Shown: piece after piece, positions 1-8,599 of the stretch
Layout: the number at the start of each line of letters is the position of its first letter
Position numbering within the stretch: the stretch's first letter is position 1
Assembly: GCF_051488665.1 (NCBI RefSeq)
Contig: NZ_JBPSEG010000003.1
Coordinates: forward strand, 1-64,000
DNA length: 64,000 nucleotides
DNA from: Melioribacter sp051488665
GTDB lineage: Bacteria > Bacteroidota > Ignavibacteria > Ignavibacteriales > Melioribacteraceae
Direction: 5' to 3'
The notes under the pieces: model-generated
What the model saw: the letters and a program-made list of their open reading frames with translations, nothing else
What the model was told of the DNA's origin: nothing
Databases searched by the model: none
Position numbers and translations under genes: made by a program

Positions 1-40
1 TACCTCACACCTGTAATAATTTATTCGTTCAAACTTATTA

Positions 41-466
41 ATTAATGGATGTCTTCTGATTTTCAAGCCCTCGAGAAAAGTCATTTTGGCCCTCTAATAT
101 TAAAATATTAAAATAACCTTTCCTTTGATATAAAAATATTAAATGGGGGGGGGGTATGTCAAGAAAAAAATTTTCTACTTTAAATTTTTTTTACGATAAC
201 TGACGAGTCCCTCTTTAACGGCGCAATTCATCATTTTTTACTTAAAGATTCTTCCGTCGTCCAGATTAAATCAGGATTCCCCCGGAACTATGCTATGCCG
301 GATTATATAACACGCCCGCTCAATAACGCCGAATCCCGCAGAATGCCGGTTATGATTTATAACATGCGCCTTTTTAATAACTTTTATTCATAATAACTCA
401 TCAACTCGTGTCCCAAAAATTTTAACACGGCTGTTATTACTCCTAAGTAGTCGAAATAGACGATCA
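41..466. repeat. ~425 bp direct repeat, left copy
   Basis: This stretch aligns without large gaps to 2330-2753. By eye there are about 22 substitutions and one 2-base length change in a G run, so roughly 95% identity. It contains a G run (10 G, against 8 in the other copy), an untranslated middle part, and the last ~27 codons of a ykvA-like gene on the minus strand. Similarity stops abruptly near 466 in the coding part and near 41 on the other side. The two copies flank the two genes at 499-2195. Bases 1-40 show nothing I can name. Confidence 0.9.
384..466 (-). pseudogene. 3' remnant of a ykvA/DUF1232 gene
   Basis: On the minus strand this reads in frame as the C-terminal ~27 residues of the intact protein encoded at 2671-3009, ending in the same GHELMSYYE and TAA. 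Several residues in its upstream part differ (VYFDYLG here, GYLDDLG in the intact copy), and upstream of ~466 the similarity ends. There is no start codon, ribosome site or upstream domain, so it is a broken copy left when the flanking repeat was made. It cannot produce a working protein. Confidence 0.85.
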
Positions 467-498
467 GGGTGCTTAACCTGATTTAAACAGCCATCAGA

Positions 499-1074
499 TT
501 ACAATGGCAATTCAAAACCGAGACTAAACTTAACCAGCTTAGAAAGTCTATAGGATGCGGGTCCATTAAAGTCGCTTGTTTTATATTCACGATTAATTGG
601 CACTTGATATTGAATTTCTGCTTTTAATAATTCTGAAAATTTTAATCCTGTTCCTAAGGTAACAAAAGGAATAATTACTTTCTTAATATGGAATTCTCTT
701 ATATAATTTTCTTTATTAAAATGGAGACCAAAGCCGGCTATGAAATAAGTTTTATTCTTAATATTTATATTAACCAATTCATTTATTTCAAAACCATTAT
801 ATCTATCTTCATTTGTCCATAAATATCCGGCTACAGTGTTTGACGAAAATATTTCTGACAAATGATAAGTGTAGGATAAATAAAAACTGGTAAGATAAAT
901 TCCGGTTTCATCTTTTTGTTTGTATGCAAAAGCGCCTGTCCCTTCGGTTTTACTGAAGAATAAAAATGGTTCGATTTTAAATCCGAGAGAATGATTCTGA
1001 GGGTAGCAAGCTGTTGATAATAAAAAAGAGCAGAGAATAAGTCGGTATATTTTTTTAATGCTTATGATTATCAT
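499..1074 (-). CDS. Putative outer-membrane protein of unknown function
   Basis: 191 residues. The first ~25 form a signal peptide (basic start, then a hydrophobic run ending near STACYPQ). A Cys there could be lipidated, but the lipobox is not canonical. The rest alternates hydrophobic and polar residues with many aromatic ones and ends FSLGFELPL, which suggests a small beta-barrel. It lies 14 bp downstream of the lipoprotein gene on the same strand, so the two probably form an operon. Both are visibly more AT-rich than the genes to the right and sit inside the repeat-flanked insert. I recognise no family. Confidence 0.6.
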   Translation of the reverse strand: MIIISIKKIYRLILCSFLLSTACYPQNHSLGFKIEPFLFFSKTEGTGAFAYKQKDETGIYLTSFYLSYTYHLSEIFSSNTVAGYLWTNEDRYNGFEINELVNINIKNKTYFIAGFGLHFNKENYIREFHIKKVIIPFVTLGTGLKFSELLKAEIQYQVPINREYKTSDFNGPASYRLSKLVKFSLGFELPL

Positions 1075-1088
1075 TATTTCCCTCTATT

Positions 1089-2195
1089 CTAATAATCAAT
1101 TGTTCGGGTTTCCCGGGTAGGATATTTATTTATTAAAATCCATTCGTCACCTAATGAATAAGGATCGCAATCACAAGGATTCTGGTTGATACATTCATAG
1201 GTATAAATCCATTTTCTTTCAACTCTCTTTAACCAACCCCATTTCCAGGCATATAGAGCGAATGATGAAATATTATTATCAGAACTAATATCAGTATCGT
1301 CTTGATATTGATAAAGCCATATAGCTTTTAATCCTAAATTTTTTGCATGCCCAATTAAATCATCATATTGGCTCAAATCTTTATGAGCACCGATCCAAGT
1401 CATAGAAAATTTTTCCTCAAAAGCATTTTTAAAATCTGTCCATAATGGCCTTTGATCGGGATATATACAAAAGTAATCACCATCTACACAATATCTTGTA
1501 CAAAAGATAATATCAATATAATCAATAATAAAGCTAGCCATGAGAGGAGTAGTTTCACCTGAAATAAATAATGAATTAGGATAATTTTGCTTAAACCATT
1601 GATAAGCTGTAGACATAGGATATTGCGCACCAGCGCCATGATTCGTAACCGGCTCGTCCGTATAGTATCCCCATAGTGCAGGTCTGGACTGTATATATTG
1701 GCTATATCCCCCACTGTAGACATCAATACCACCACCTAGCATATGATCTGGTAAATATCCTGCTGATAAACAATTATCATAGTAGCTTCCCAACGTTGTA
1801 AAAATATAATTAAATCCCCATTTTTCTTTTAATTCTTTTATTCTTTCCACATTACTCCATCTTTCTTCCGTCGGCCATATTCCTACTATCTTATCTGGTA
1901 CAGGAATATATTTTTCAAATATCCAATAATCAACATCTTTAATGCATGAACTTTGAGCTAGAGGTTCTACTATAACAAAATTACCATTGTCATCTGGTAT
2001 TCTCATTGTATCGACTTTTGTAGAATCATGGTAAGTGTTAGTATTCTTATTTTCTATTTTGTGCAACAACTTTTGTTCTTGCAAGTTTATCTGTTGAGTT
2101 GGTTGTTCATTCGTACAATTAGATAAAGTTAAAATAAAAGTTATAGTAAATATCAAAGAGATAACTTTTGAGGGAAAATAAATCATTCCTTTCAT
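1089..2195 (-). CDS. Lipoprotein, possible TIM-barrel glycosidase-like protein
   Basis: 368 residues. The N-terminus is a lipoprotein signal (basic, hydrophobic, then LTLSNC with Cys27). After an Asn/Gln-rich linker, the body has features seen in glycosidase-type barrels: ALWGYYTDEP, SLFISGETTP, MTWIGAHKD and KAIWLYQYQDD. This resembles secreted proteins that carry a DUF4434- or GH-like fold, but that is inference and no catalytic pair is certain. The start is chosen because ggaggg lies just upstream. It is AT-rich relative to the rest of the window, first in a two-gene operon with the outer-membrane-like protein, and confined to the segment between the direct repeats. Confidence 0.6.
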   Translation of the reverse strand: MKGMIYFPSKVISLIFTITFILTLSNCTNEQPTQQINLQEQKLLHKIENKNTNTYHDSTKVDTMRIPDDNGNFVIVEPLAQSSCIKDVDYWIFEKYIPVPDKIVGIWPTEERWSNVERIKELKEKWGFNYIFTTLGSYYDNCLSAGYLPDHMLGGGIDVYSGGYSQYIQSRPALWGYYTDEPVTNHGAGAQYPMSTAYQWFKQNYPNSLFISGETTPLMASFIIDYIDIIFCTRYCVDGDYFCIYPDQRPLWTDFKNAFEEKFSMTWIGAHKDLSQYDDLIGHAKNLGLKAIWLYQYQDDTDISSDNNISSFALYAWKWGWLKRVERKWIYTYECINQNPCDCDPYSLGDEWILINKYPTRETRTIDY

Positions 2196-2329
2196 ATACC
2201 CTCCATTTATTAATGTTAAAGAAATTATTATTCCTTATAAAAATCAAAAGTAGTAATCTTGTATGCATCCGTTTTGTGATTTTATAATAAAATAAGGTAG
2301 ACCAATAATCGATTTGATCATATTGTCTT

Positions 2330-2753
2330 ACTAATGGAATCCTTCTGATTTTCAAGCCCTCTAGAAAAGTCATTTCGGCCCTCTAATATTAAAATATTAA
2401 AATAACCTTTCCTTTGATATAAAAATATTAAATGGGGGGGGTATGTCAAGAAAAAAATTTTCTACTACAAATTTTTTTTACGATAATTGACGAGTCCCGC
2501 TTTAACGGCGCAATTCATCATTTTTTACTTAAAGATTCTTCTGTCGTCCCGGTTATATCAGGATTCTCACGGAACTATGCTATACCGGATTATATAACAC
2601 CCCCGCTCAATAACGCCGAATCCCGCAGAATGCCGGTTATGATTTATAACATGCGCCTTTTTAATAACTTTTATTCATAATAACTCATCAACTCGTGTCC
2701 CAAAAATTTTAACACGGCTGTTATTACTCCTAGGTCGTCGAGATAGCCGATCA
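2330..2753. repeat. ~425 bp direct repeat, right copy
   Basis: Second copy of the repeat at 41-466, same orientation, offset 2287-2289 bp. It runs from the spacer downstream of the intact ykvA gene into that gene's last ~27 codons. The gene-free part (2330-2670) holds an 8-G run, AT-rich sequence and a ~150 bp block that looks like a decayed dispersed element. A short open frame across it on the plus strand (2432-2680) is not conserved as a protein in the left copy and I do not count it as a gene. Confidence 0.9.
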
Positions 2754-3009
2754 ACGGAGCCAGGTCGGGAACCGTATCGATGGGCGAGATGAAATAGATC
2801 AACGCTCCCACCACGATCGACTTCCTGTACCACGAAACGTTCGGATCGGTCATGTATTTGTACAGCGCTTTAATGTCTTTTGCAAAACTAATTTTTTTGC
2901 CGACGCGCTCCAGTTTTTCCCACAATTTTTCTTCAACAACTTTTTCGCCTTCCGTTACTTTTTCCGGCGTATCGAATTCCTTTGTTATATCGTCAATTTC
3001 ATAACTCAT
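2671..3009 (-). CDS. YkvA/DUF1232 family small membrane protein
   Basis: 112 residues. The DUF1232 signature covers about residues 47-100: YKYMTDPNVSWYRKSIV, then a hydrophobic helix, the hallmark SPIDTVPDLAPLIGYLDDLG and a second helix. Members are small membrane-associated proteins of unknown function. An ideal ggaggg lies ahead of the ATG. It starts 12 bp after the S9 peptidase stop, on the same strand, so it is probably cotranscribed with it. Its last codons form the right end of the direct repeat, so the insertion or duplication event used this gene's 3' end while leaving it intact. Confidence 0.88.
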   Translation of the reverse strand: MSYEIDDITKEFDTPEKVTEGEKVVEEKLWEKLERVGKKISFAKDIKALYKYMTDPNVSWYRKSIVVGALIYFISPIDTVPDLAPLIGYLDDLGVITAVLKFLGHELMSYYE

Positions 3010-3021
3010 TTTATTCCCTCC

Positions 3022-5055
3022 TTATTTTTTATATTCGTCGAGCCAATCAAAGATTGTTTTCCACCACAATAGTGCATTCTGAGGTTTCGTTACAAAATGG
3101 TATTCGTCGGGGAAATAGAGAAATTTGCTCGGTACGCCTTTCCTTTGCAGAGTTGTAAATAGTTCGAACGCCTGTCCTTCCGGCACGCGGAAATCGTTTG
3201 CCCCGTGGATTACGAGGGTGGGAGTTTTAAATTTATCGGCATATCTGTGCGGCGACCAGAGTTCGTATAACGGTCTGTTCGTCCACGGTGTTCCTTTGAA
3301 TTCCCATTCGGGGAACCACAGCTCTTCGGTCGTCCCGTACATGCTTTCCAGGTTGAAAACTCCGGCGTGACAAACAAGCGCGTTGAATCTGTCCGTATGC
3401 CCGAGGATCCAATTTATCATATAACCGCCGTACGAAGCTCCCGCTGCGAATGTATTTTTATAGTCGATGAATTTATAATTATCGAGCGCATAATCATAAG
3501 CGTTCATCAAATCGATATAAACTTTGCCGCCCCAGTCGCCTGAGATTTCATCGACGAATTTTTGTCCGTATCCTGTGCTGCCTCTCGGATTCGGCGCTAC
3601 AACCACATAACCTCCGGCGGCGAACATCTGAAGATTCCAGCGATAATGAAAATCGTCCGACCAATGTCCCTGCGGTCCGCCGTGTATTAAAAACAACAGA
3701 GGATATTTTTTATTCGGGTCGAAGAAAGGCGGCTTTATTAATATCGATTGTACTTTGGCGCCTTCGGCTCCCTCGCTCCTGAAAGTCTCCGGCTCGTTGA
3801 ACTCGATGCCGGCGAGCAATTCGCCGTTGATATCGGTTATTTTTCTTATGCCGCCGCCGTTGGTTTTAAGCGCGAATATTTCGTAGGGCATTGTGGTTTT
3901 CTGGCGTTTGAAGAAAATTTCTTCTCCGTCTTTCGAAATTATCATCGAATTGTTAACGCCGTCTTTTACGAACATCAAAAGATTTCCGTTCGAAACGTTA
4001 ACACGATAAACAGAATTGTAAATTTCGTTGGCGGCGTCGAAATAGATATATTTTCCGTCGGGCGACCAGACAATCTGTCCCGCTGAAAGATCGATCTTTT
4101 CGGTAATATTGGTCAACGAACCCGAGGCTCTGTTATAAATCATTATGTTTTGTTTGTCGGCTTCGAAACCTGCGCGTTTCATCGATCTGAAAGCGATAAA
4201 TTTTCCGTCCGGCGAATAGACCGGTTGATTATCGTTTCCCTGACTGACGGATATTTTTTTATACGGCGCCGGAGTTCCTTTTTTCACGTCTTCGACATTG
4301 ATTACAAAAACGTCGTTGTTCGTGCTGATTGCCGGCATTTTATCCGTATTCATTACAAATGCGACTTCTTTGCCGTCTGGCGAAAACGTATAATCTTGAA
4401 CGCTTCCAAGATCGACGGGCGGCACGTCGGATTTGCTGCCCTGTATCAAGTCATAATATTCGTTTTTGTCGAGGTCGTACAAAAAGAGGTGGCTCCTTTT
4501 TTCGCCCCGCCAGCGATTCCATGAACGGAACATCAATTCGGTAATCATCCTGGCTTTTACTTTGCTTTCCTCTTTTTGTTGATCTCTTTGTTCGTTGCAG
4601 TTCTGGTCGGGACAATCGGGATAGACTTCCGAAACAAACAAAATTTTCTTTCCGTCTTTCGACCAGACCATACCCGAAGCGCCGGTATAAATGTCTGTCA
4701 ATTGCCTGTCGTTTCCGCCGTTTAAATCGCACAACCATATCTGACCTTTATATTCGTAAGCTATCGATTTGCCGTCGGGCGAGAACTTCGGAGCGCTCTC
4801 GTTTTCCGGCGTAGCTTTTAACGGACGCAAATTTGTGCCGTCGGAATTAACAAGATAAATATCCGTATTGCCTTTGTTTTGATTGATGTCGTAGGTCGTA
4901 ACGTCGAATGCAATCAGCGAACCGTCGGGCGAAAGGTCGAAACTTCCGATTCGTTTCATCGCCCATAAATCTTCCGCGGTCATTGCTCTCTTTTGCGCCG
5001 TAACCGCAAGCGCCGTTATTGCCAATATTAATAATGTTCTTGCAACACTTTTCAT
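3022..5055 (-). CDS. Secreted S9 family prolyl-oligopeptidase-type peptidase
   Basis: 677 residues from the ATG at 5055, chosen over an upstream start because it gives a clean signal peptide (MKSVARTLLILAITALAVTAQ without the final Q) and has ggag 8 bp ahead. Residues ~30-410 form a beta-propeller of PD40-type blades, each with a FSPDGK/WSPDGK motif. The alpha/beta hydrolase domain follows, with nucleophile Ser541 in GASYGGYM, Asp621 in NDFRVP and His653 in DEYHF. This is the dipeptidyl-peptidase IV / acylaminoacyl-peptidase type. It likely removes short peptides in the periplasm, alongside the S46 enzymes at 6.4-10.7 kb. Confidence 0.93.
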   Translation of the reverse strand: MKSVARTLLILAITALAVTAQKRAMTAEDLWAMKRIGSFDLSPDGSLIAFDVTTYDINQNKGNTDIYLVNSDGTNLRPLKATPENESAPKFSPDGKSIAYEYKGQIWLCDLNGGNDRQLTDIYTGASGMVWSKDGKKILFVSEVYPDCPDQNCNEQRDQQKEESKVKARMITELMFRSWNRWRGEKRSHLFLYDLDKNEYYDLIQGSKSDVPPVDLGSVQDYTFSPDGKEVAFVMNTDKMPAISTNNDVFVINVEDVKKGTPAPYKKISVSQGNDNQPVYSPDGKFIAFRSMKRAGFEADKQNIMIYNRASGSLTNITEKIDLSAGQIVWSPDGKYIYFDAANEIYNSVYRVNVSNGNLLMFVKDGVNNSMIISKDGEEIFFKRQKTTMPYEIFALKTNGGGIRKITDINGELLAGIEFNEPETFRSEGAEGAKVQSILIKPPFFDPNKKYPLLFLIHGGPQGHWSDDFHYRWNLQMFAAGGYVVVAPNPRGSTGYGQKFVDEISGDWGGKVYIDLMNAYDYALDNYKFIDYKNTFAAGASYGGYMINWILGHTDRFNALVCHAGVFNLESMYGTTEELWFPEWEFKGTPWTNRPLYELWSPHRYADKFKTPTLVIHGANDFRVPEGQAFELFTTLQRKGVPSKFLYFPDEYHFVTKPQNALLWWKTIFDWLDEYKK

Positions 5056-5238
5056 GACGACTCCATTTTGTAATTTCACCGCTTTTAAATTATAAAAAGC
5101 CGGAAGGAAATGGAACAAGAAATTACATAATCGTTCGCTTTTTCTACCGATTTTATGCCGTGATAAATTTTGGCATAGATGTAATATTTTATTTGGAATA
5201 TATTTGATGGAGCGATTAAAATTTCCGGATAAGACATA

Positions 5239-5523
5239 TTGAAATTATTAATTGTATGCAACAATTCGGGCTGCGGCAGCGTTTTCCCGGCAGGATCAAT
5301 CGAAGAAGCCGAAGCGCTTGGATTTATGTGTCCCGCCTGCAACAGTAAAACCGTTACGCATCATATAATCCAGTGCAGACATTGTTATTCGATAGTAAAT
5401 TTTATTCCCGTTTACGAAGACGAAGAGCCTGTTATTTTCTACGTCAAAAAATGCAGCTTGTGCGGCGACGCAAAGGAAGAGCGCAATCTTTCCCCCTCTT
5501 TTTCGAAGGATATTTTTATTTAA
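5239..5523 (+). CDS. Small protein with four cysteine pairs (zinc-ribbon type)
   Basis: 94 residues from a TTG start (no in-frame ATG upstream and no convincing ribosome site, so the exact start is uncertain). Cysteines are paired as C7-x4-C12, C31-x2-C34, C46-x2-C49 and C72-x2-C75, the pattern of two zinc ribbons. The regular spacing argues that this frame is real and that the overlapping minus-strand frame is its shadow. It is divergent from the S9 peptidase and followed by the repeat island. No family recognised. A DNA- or RNA-binding or metal-sensing role is possible but not shown. Confidence 0.6.
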   Translation: MKLLIVCNNSGCGSVFPAGSIEEAEALGFMCPACNSKTVTHHIIQCRHCYSIVNFIPVYEDEEPVIFYVKKCSLCGDAKEERNLSPSFSKDIFI

Positions 5524-6049
5524 CCGCTCGAACGAAACCTGCAAACTTATCCTATACGACCAGATTCATTCAGAAGAGTTTGCTTTGCCCTATCCACGCA
5601 AAGACGAGATAATTGTTCATAATGTGCATCGTAGGGAACGCTTGTTGGCAAAGATTGTTTCCCGATATTTGTCATTATGATGAAAGTAGCTGCTCAGAGT
5701 GAATCACGCTTTTGGCGGGATGACGAAAAATCTGTCAGTTCTTTTTTATCAGCATGCATATCGTATTCAGAGATTCTTTGCCCGTTAAAACGGGGCTCAG
5801 AAAGACAGTGCGTCATATTATCTTCATTAGTTTTGGCGAACTCAGAAAAACTGTGTCCTTTGCGACCTTGGCGCTCAACTGTTTAATTTGAGTTTGCTTC
5901 ACTCGCTCCGCTCGTTCGCAAAGACTTACTTATGTCCGTAATGTCATTACGAGACCCGCTTTAGCGGGACGAAGTAATCTCACACATTCATGTGAGTTTG
6001 CTTCGTCGCTCGCATAAAGCTCACTCCTCGCAAAGACGGGAGCGTACGG
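5524..6049. repeat. Gene-free island of short dispersed palindromic repeats
   Basis: No supportable gene. The stretch holds several short inverted repeats of the kind scattered through genomes of this group: CCCGTTAAAACGGG at 5781-5794, CCCGCTTTAGCGGG at 5955-5968, and CTCACA/TGTGAG at 5979-5996. Fragments related to 'cgcaaagac...gcgagcgacgaagc' occur more than once. Open frames across it are products of the repeats. It is probably an accumulation of non-autonomous repeat units between two transcription units. Confidence 0.7.
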
Positions 6050-6310
6050 GAGTTCTGGCGCCTGCCTGCCGGTAGGCAGGTTCGTTGTTCGGGTGTGCGG
6101 GAGTGCTGGCGTTCTAAGTTCTTCGTTAAAAAACAGGTTCATCTTAAACGCCAGAAACAATCGAATATTATACATCAACCAAGAATTACTAATCCCTAAC
6201 CCCTGATCCCTAATCCCTAAGCACACACCTAACCTTGAACTCCCAAACGACGAACGTTGAACTCCCTAACCCCTAATCCCCGATCCCTAACCCCTATTCC
6301 CTAACTCAAT
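6050..6310 (-). repeat. G-rich composite dispersed repeat, copy 1 (reverse)
   Basis: Read on the minus strand this has the same module order as the copies at 10738 and 38554: runs of GGGGTTAGGGATTAGGG type (6263-6305 and 6193-6220), a GGGAGTTCAACGTTCGTCG module, a spacer, and a tail with GAACGCCAGCACTCC and GCACACCCG. A perfect-looking palindrome, CCTGCCTGCCGGTAGGCAGG with one mismatch, lies at 6061-6080. The G runs meet the usual four-run quadruplex pattern. The middle spacer differs from the other copies. 6311-6394 shows no further feature besides AT-rich upstream DNA of the next gene. Confidence 0.75.
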
Positions 6311-6394
6311 TCCAAACTTTATCATTTCATCTTTGGTTATAAATATTAACTGTCTTATTTTTTGATAACAGCAATAATAAATTTGGGTGAACCG

Positions 6395-8515
6395 ATGAAA
6401 AAATTTATCAATCGAATATTTTTACTAATTACATTTACCGCATTTGCTTTCAATATTAACGCGCAAATCGACCTCGACACAGTAAAGTCACAGAAATTCG
6501 ACACTGGTAAAATGTGGTCGTTCGACTATCCTCCCGTGGAACATTTCAAAGAAGCCTACGGACTCGAAACAAACGAAGAGTGGTTTGAAGACGTACGACT
6601 TTCGGCGCTGAGACTGCCCGGCTGTACGGCGTCGTTCGTGTCAGCCGACGGTTTAATCATGACAAATCATCACTGCGCACGCCGGGTACTGGAAGAATTG
6701 TCGACTAAAGAAAAAGATTTAATTGCCGACGGCTTTTTTGCGGAAACCCTGGAAGACGAAATTAGAATTCCGAATTACTACGCCGATCAGTTGGTTTTCA
6801 TTAAAGACGTTACCGAAGAAGTTCAAGCCGCTGCGGAAACAGGCGAAACCGCCGATGAAAAAGCAAAGAACAAAGAAGAAAAAATCAAAGAACTGACTGA
6901 AAACCTCGAAAAGGAAACCGGTTTGAGAGCTCAGGTGGTATCGCTTTTCAACGGCGCCAAATTTTCTCTCTACGGTTACAAACGCTATGACGACATTCGA
7001 CTGGTTTTCGCGCCCGAAATGCAAATTGCATATTTCGGGGGCGACTTCGATAATTTTACATATCCCCGTTACAATCTCGACTTTACGCTCTACCGCGCTT
7101 ACGAAAACGGCAAGCCCGTTCAACCGGAGCATTTCTTCAAATTCACTCTAAACGGCATCGATCCGAACGAACCGATCTTTACCGTCGGCAATCCGGGTTC
7201 CACGCAGCGCCTCAAAACGGTAGCCCAGCTCGAATATATCCGCGACGTAGTTTACAGAGGATACGCTTTCGTTTACGACACTTACTACAATGAACTCGAA
7301 AAACTGAAAACCGTCGCGCCCGAAAGAGCCGAAGAATTCGAAGATATCCGCGTTAACATAGGCAACGCTCAAAAAGTCATTACTTCAATTTACAAAGGTC
7401 TTTCCGATCCCTATTTGATGGCACGCAAAAAGGACTTCCAGAGAAAACTTCAGGAAGCTGTATGGAACAATCCCGAACTGAAAGAAAAATACGGAACTAT
7501 CTGGGAAAACATCGAAAAGACTCAAACAGAATTGCGTCAATACGGCCCGAAAATTATGGCTTATACGATAAACCGCCGTTTTACGCCTCAATATTTTTCG
7601 ATAGCGCAAAAACTCGTTGATTTTGCCAACGAGCTTCAAAAGCCGGAAGAAGAAAGACTGCCCGATTATAAAGGCGACAAACTTGATTCTACGATTCAAA
7701 GTCTTTATCCGGAAGAATTGGATAATCTGATCGAGAATACCAAACTTGCCGTTTGGGCTGATTTTATGAGAATGCAATTGGGCGACGACGACAATTACAT
7801 CCGCAGTCTTTTCGGAAACAATAAAGGCAAAGACGCCGCCGAATATTTGTTGAAAAACTCAATTATCGACGACAGAGATAAAGTTATCGAGCTTGCCAAA
7901 GAAGGCGCCGATGCAATCCTCAATTCCGGCGACCCGTTAATCGTCTTTATTAAAGAGAGCCAGGAACAACTGAAAGACTTGAGAGAAAAAGCGGAAGAAA
8001 TTTCCAACACGACGGAAATTTACGACGATATGCTCGGGCAGGTAATCTTCAAAATTTACGGCACATCGATTCCGCCCGACGCAAATTTTACGCTAAGAAT
8101 AAGCGACGGCAAACTTGCAAGCTTCGATTATAACGGCACAAAAGCTCCTCTCTTTACAACGTTTTACGGATTGTACGACAGATGGTACTCGTTCAACAAA
8201 GAATATCCGTGGAGCCTGCACGAAATATGGACGCATTTGCCCGACGATTTCGATATGTCGACTCCTTTGAATTTCATTTCGACCAATGACATAGTAGGCG
8301 GCAATTCGGGCAGCGCCATCATTAACAAAAACAAAGAAGTTGTAGGTCTAGCTTTCGACGGCAATATGGACAGTATTGTAGGCAACTTCATTTATATGCC
8401 GCATAACAACAGATGCGTTGCGGTCGATGTTAGAGCAATAGTTCATTCAATCGACAAAGTCTATAAAGCCAAAAGAATAGCCGACGAATTGAAAGCCGGC
8501 AAAATAGTAGATTAA
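6395..8515 (+). CDS. S46 family dipeptidyl-peptidase (DPP7/DPP11 type)
   Basis: 706 residues from the ATG at 6395, preferred over a TTG 33 bp upstream because it begins a good signal peptide (residues 1-23, ending INA-Q). S46 enzymes are periplasmic serine exopeptidases with a split trypsin-like fold. The catalytic His lies in MTNHHC (residues 89-94) and Ser638 in GGNSGSA near the end. Eighteen residues after the Ser is a Gly, the position that is Gly in DPP7 (hydrophobic P1) and Arg in DPP11 (acidic P1), so DPP7-like specificity is inferred. It is followed by a terminator and a paralogue. Confidence 0.93.
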   Translation: MKKFINRIFLLITFTAFAFNINAQIDLDTVKSQKFDTGKMWSFDYPPVEHFKEAYGLETNEEWFEDVRLSALRLPGCTASFVSADGLIMTNHHCARRVLEELSTKEKDLIADGFFAETLEDEIRIPNYYADQLVFIKDVTEEVQAAAETGETADEKAKNKEEKIKELTENLEKETGLRAQVVSLFNGAKFSLYGYKRYDDIRLVFAPEMQIAYFGGDFDNFTYPRYNLDFTLYRAYENGKPVQPEHFFKFTLNGIDPNEPIFTVGNPGSTQRLKTVAQLEYIRDVVYRGYAFVYDTYYNELEKLKTVAPERAEEFEDIRVNIGNAQKVITSIYKGLSDPYLMARKKDFQRKLQEAVWNNPELKEKYGTIWENIEKTQTELRQYGPKIMAYTINRRFTPQYFSIAQKLVDFANELQKPEEERLPDYKGDKLDSTIQSLYPEELDNLIENTKLAVWADFMRMQLGDDDNYIRSLFGNNKGKDAAEYLLKNSIIDDRDKVIELAKEGADAILNSGDPLIVFIKESQEQLKDLREKAEEISNTTEIYDDMLGQVIFKIYGTSIPPDANFTLRISDGKLASFDYNGTKAPLFTTFYGLYDRWYSFNKEYPWSLHEIWTHLPDDFDMSTPLNFISTNDIVGGNSGSAIINKNKEVVGLAFDGNMDSIVGNFIYMPHNNRCVAVDVRAIVHSIDKVYKAKRIADELKAGKIVD

Positions 8516-8539
8516 TAAAGAATTATAATTTATATTTAT

Positions 8540-8577
8540 CTGCCCGGAGCGTAAAAACTTCGGGCAGTTTTATTTTA
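8540..8577 (+). terminator. Intrinsic terminator after the first S46 gene
   Basis: CTGCCCG (8540-8546) pairs with CGGGCAG (8561-8567) across a 14-base loop and is followed by TTTTATTTT. It separates the two S46 genes, so the second gene either has its own promoter in the short gap or depends on read-through. Confidence 0.8.
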
Positions 8578-8599
8578 AAAATACTTCCGGGGTAAAGTC

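Noticed and set aside
2432..2680. Open frame of 82 codons on the plus strand
   Set aside because: It lies in the direct repeat, is disrupted in the other copy and overlaps the ykvA 3' end. No ribosome site or family resemblance.
5296..5544. Open frame of 82 codons on the minus strand
   Set aside because: Antisense to the four-Cys-pair frame at 5239-5523, whose regular CxxC spacing is the better evidence for coding.
5930..6226. Open frame of 98 codons on the minus strand
   Set aside because: Composed entirely of palindromic and CCCTAA-type repeats, so a product of repeat sequence and not a gene.
6193..6305. CCCTAA runs as a telomere or CRISPR array
   Set aside because: The units are irregular in length and sequence, with no constant repeat and unique spacers, and they occur internally between genes in three places.
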